Of a stretch of DNA of 64,000 bases, positions 62,469-64,000 are shown in pieces (the stretch's first letter is position 1; each line of letters starts with the position of its first letter). Source of the stretch: Mariniblastus sp964414815. GTDB lineage: Bacteria > Planctomycetota > Planctomycetia > Pirellulales > Pirellulaceae. The notes under the pieces were generated by a model. The model was not told the origin of the DNA and ran no database searches. It saw nothing but the letters and a program-made list of their open reading frames with translations. The DNA lies in contig CAYPXY010000022.1 in NCBI GenBank assembly GCA_964414815.1, positions 1 through 64,000 on the forward strand, written 5' to 3'. A program made the translations under genes and the position numbers.

Positions 62469-62926
62469 ACGAAACTCCACCGAAACCTGCGACTTGGCAG
62501 GAACTATCCGAAGGCACGCCCACCATTGTGGCTTTTGCACAGCTTTGCTCATTGGCGATCGTGGCGACTGATAAAGAGTTGAACCTCGACCAGCTTTCTG
62601 ACGAATCCAAGACGATTTTATCGCTGGCGGCGGAACGGGGGGCAATTGAAATTCGGGTTCATCGGGACAACTATGATTCCATCGAAAGGTTTCTGGCGGT
62701 CTGCGTCGAGGTTGAGCCGGAACAACGCCGGCTGTTTCTCCGCAAGGAAGATCCTCAGCAAACTGTCCGGTTCCTCGACGGGTTCCGTGAGTTGTGTCGC
62801 AAGGGATTGATCCTTCATCATTTGCAGCGAGATTTTTCGCTTTCCAATCGAGGTTTTGAGATTGCTCGGTCGATTGATGCTCTAGAGTACCAGCACCTGG
62901 CCGAGTTCGCGATCGAGCTGGATTAG
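62450..62926 (+). CDS. Hypothetical protein overlapping the ATP-grasp gene
   Basis: From the ATG at 62450 the protein has 158 residues: a Pro-rich N-terminus, then WQELSEGTPTIVAFAQLCSLAIV and ERGAIEIRVHRDNYDSIERFLA, then a helical end (LHHLQRDFSLSNRGFEIARSI). The last part could be a small winged-helix domain. I do not recognise the family. The 19-bp overlap suggests coupling to the ATP-grasp gene; the in-frame start at 62348 lies inside that gene and is less likely. Confidence 0.7.
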   Translation: MLPRNLNETPPKPATWQELSEGTPTIVAFAQLCSLAIVATDKELNLDQLSDESKTILSLAAERGAIEIRVHRDNYDSIERFLAVCVEVEPEQRRLFLRKEDPQQTVRFLDGFRELCRKGLILHHLQRDFSLSNRGFEIARSIDALEYQHLAEFAIELD

Positions 62927-62955
62927 CGGCGTTATATCAACGAGGAGTACATGCT

Positions 62956-63654
62956 GTGTCGCCAGCACAACCGCCAAACCAAATTTTCAATTTCCTTCAA
63001 TCAGCTCATCTTTGCGTGCTGGTGGATTCGGTTGACTATCTCGACGATCCATCCGCCCCGAGACTTGAGCGGCTGGTCAAGGAATTGCTCAGCGCTGATG
63101 TCTGTCTGATTCAGCTTCGTGATAAACGGCTCAGTGATCGGCAAGCCGTGGATGTTGCAACTCGGATGGCAGGCTGGACTGAGAATTTTCGTACAGCATT
63201 CATCATGAATGATCGGGCAGATCTGGCACTGGCCGCGGGTGCTGACGGAGTTCATCTCGGGCAGGATGATTTGCCGATTGAAGCCGCCCGCCAGATATTG
63301 GGCGGCGACAAGATCATCGGGATTTCAACTCACAGTCTGGCTCAAGCCCAAGAGGCCAAGACAAAAGGAGCCAATTACATCGGTGTCGGGCCAGTTTTTG
63401 CTTCGAAGACCAAATCGTTCGATACGTTTGTCGGCTTGGAGTTGGTTGCCGAAGTCGCAAAGGAAATCGATCTTCCTGCGTTTGCAATCGGCGGCATCGA
63501 TTTGACCAATGTCGATCAGGTCGCGGCTCATGGACTCCGGCGAATCGCCGTCAGTTCGGTGATCACTCAGTCCGCCAATCCCGCGCAAACGGCGCGGGAG
63601 CTATTTGCCAGCGTGGCTCCGCAATTTTTGCAGAGCGATCAAGACACCATTTGA
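62956..63654 (+). CDS. thiE: Thiamine-phosphate synthase ThiE
   Basis: A 232-residue TIM-barrel enzyme that joins the thiazole and pyrimidine (HMP-PP) halves to thiamine phosphate. Family motifs are LIQLRDK, FIMNDRADLALAAGADGVHLGQ (pyrophosphate-binding), IGISTHS, YIGVGPVF and AIGGI. Translation starts at GTG (62956), fixed by a strong GAGGAG site 8 bp upstream; an ATG at 62951 is in another frame. With thiS-thiG at 16.8 kb it indicates de novo thiamine synthesis; thiC, thiD and thiF are not in the window. Confidence 0.96.
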   Translation: MSPAQPPNQIFNFLQSAHLCVLVDSVDYLDDPSAPRLERLVKELLSADVCLIQLRDKRLSDRQAVDVATRMAGWTENFRTAFIMNDRADLALAAGADGVHLGQDDLPIEAARQILGGDKIIGISTHSLAQAQEAKTKGANYIGVGPVFASKTKSFDTFVGLELVAEVAKEIDLPAFAIGGIDLTNVDQVAAHGLRRIAVSSVITQSANPAQTARELFASVAPQFLQSDQDTI

Positions 63655-63675
63655 CGCTTTAACTACAATTTGGGC

Positions 63676-64000
63676 ATGACCCTTGATTCCACGGAGCGGC
63701 CGCTCGTCGACAACCGGCTATTTGTTTCACCTTCCTCTAGCAACGCAGTCCCATCTCATGTGATTTCGCCCGGCTCGCGCAGCGTCGTAGCCGGTTCGAG
63801 CGACTCATTTGCAACTCTCGAACCCTTACTACCAACCACTGCGGCCACGGAAAAATTCGAGCCCCCGCTTGCCGCTCCCCTGAACAGAACAGAGAAATAC
63901 AATTTCAAATGCTTTGGGCTTTATCAAGTTATTTTGCGGGCAGGCTGGATTTTTAAAACGGAAAGCATCATCATGCCGGCCGTTCTCGACGTGATCGGTG
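63676..64000 (+). CDS. N-terminal part of a probable MFS-type transporter (cut by window end)
   Basis: An ATG at 63676 opens a frame that stays open to the last base (108 codons visible). The first ~70 residues are polar and Ser/Pro-rich, followed by YNFKCFGLYQVILRAGWIFK and TESIIMPAVLDVIG, which recalls the start of planctomycete major-facilitator proteins. It is too short to be sure, and the class is from memory. Confidence 0.5.
   Translation, partial: MTLDSTERPLVDNRLFVSPSSSNAVPSHVISPGSRSVVAGSSDSFATLEPLLPTTAATEKFEPPLAAPLNRTEKYNFKCFGLYQVILRAGWIFKTESIIMPAVLDVIG

Noticed and set aside
1605..64000. CRISPR array
   Set aside because: All repeats found are dispersed or short tandem units; none has regular direct repeats with unique spacers of constant length.
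1..64000. tRNA or rRNA genes
   Set aside because: No cloverleaf-like sequence with gttcaaatc-type T arm or rRNA motif was recognised in the intergenic regions; a covariance scan could still find one that I missed.

Overview
The window looks like a chromosome segment from a planctomycete, probably of the Pirellulales (Rhodopirellula/Blastopirellula-like) group. This is inferred from gene content, since there is no rRNA or tRNA gene to anchor it. Evidence: a DUF1559-type protein, a large secreted dehydrogenase with a PVC-type heme domain, several planctomycete-type secreted hydrolases, a SpaA-like Gly/Cys-rich surface protein, a chlamydia-type class Ic ribonucleotide reductase, and many short palindromic intergenic repeats. 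Most genes are ordinary housekeeping or conserved-hypothetical genes on both strands. No CRISPR array, complete insertion sequence, prophage or tRNA was seen.

Layout. 1-5.1 kb: the end of a GGM-repeat protein, the EF-P lysine ligase epmA, a lipoprotein, rlmH and a flavin-dependent halogenase-like gene. 5.2-8.9 kb: a short str-type cluster (rpsL, rpsG, an EF-G gene) followed by trxA, with no tuf. 9.2-11.5 kb: an ECF sigma factor and a membrane anti-sigma-like protein. 11.9-20.2 kb: a hypothetical gene, a Gfo/Idh/MocA oxidoreductase, floA, lipA, thiS-thiG, a surface protein and a SprT-like metalloprotease. 20.4-25.8 kb: nrdA-nrdB and a secreted endonuclease/exonuclease/phosphatase protein. 26.3-28.1 kb: four overlapping genes (antitoxin, ParE/RelE-type toxin, COG3910-like AAA ATPase, small membrane protein). 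28.1-35.5 kb: a GNAT acetyltransferase, membrane proteins, a polytopic GT-C-like protein, a GT2 glycosyltransferase and a DUF1559-like protein. 35.5-43.4 kb: galK, two tandem near-identical calcineurin-like phosphoesterases, an alpha/beta hydrolase and the heme-domain dehydrogenase. 43.6-52.7 kb: a hypothetical gene, a zinc-ribbon protein, a UbiD decarboxylase, mscL, and a PadR - HAAS-domain - HlyD - ABC-permease operon lacking an ATPase. 53.2-64 kb: a frameshifted secreted gene and its partner, an esterase, epmB divergent from efp, a beta-CASP metallo-hydrolase, an ATP-grasp protein, a hypothetical gene, thiE, and the start of a probable transporter.

Functional links. All three parts of the EF-P beta-lysylation pathway are present: epmA at one end, epmB and efp divergent at the other. 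Thiamine synthesis is represented by thiS-thiG and thiE. The nrdB product has Phe at the position of the radical tyrosine with all six metal ligands kept, which points to a Mn/Fe class Ic enzyme.

The most unusual signals are the toxin-antitoxin/ATPase/membrane-protein overlap operon, the class Ic NrdB, the phosphoesterase pair homogenised over about 704 bp, and at least seven families of dispersed palindromic repeats. One repeat family has become the 5' leader of two unrelated genes; at one it abuts a TTG start, and at the other it offers a false N-terminal extension.
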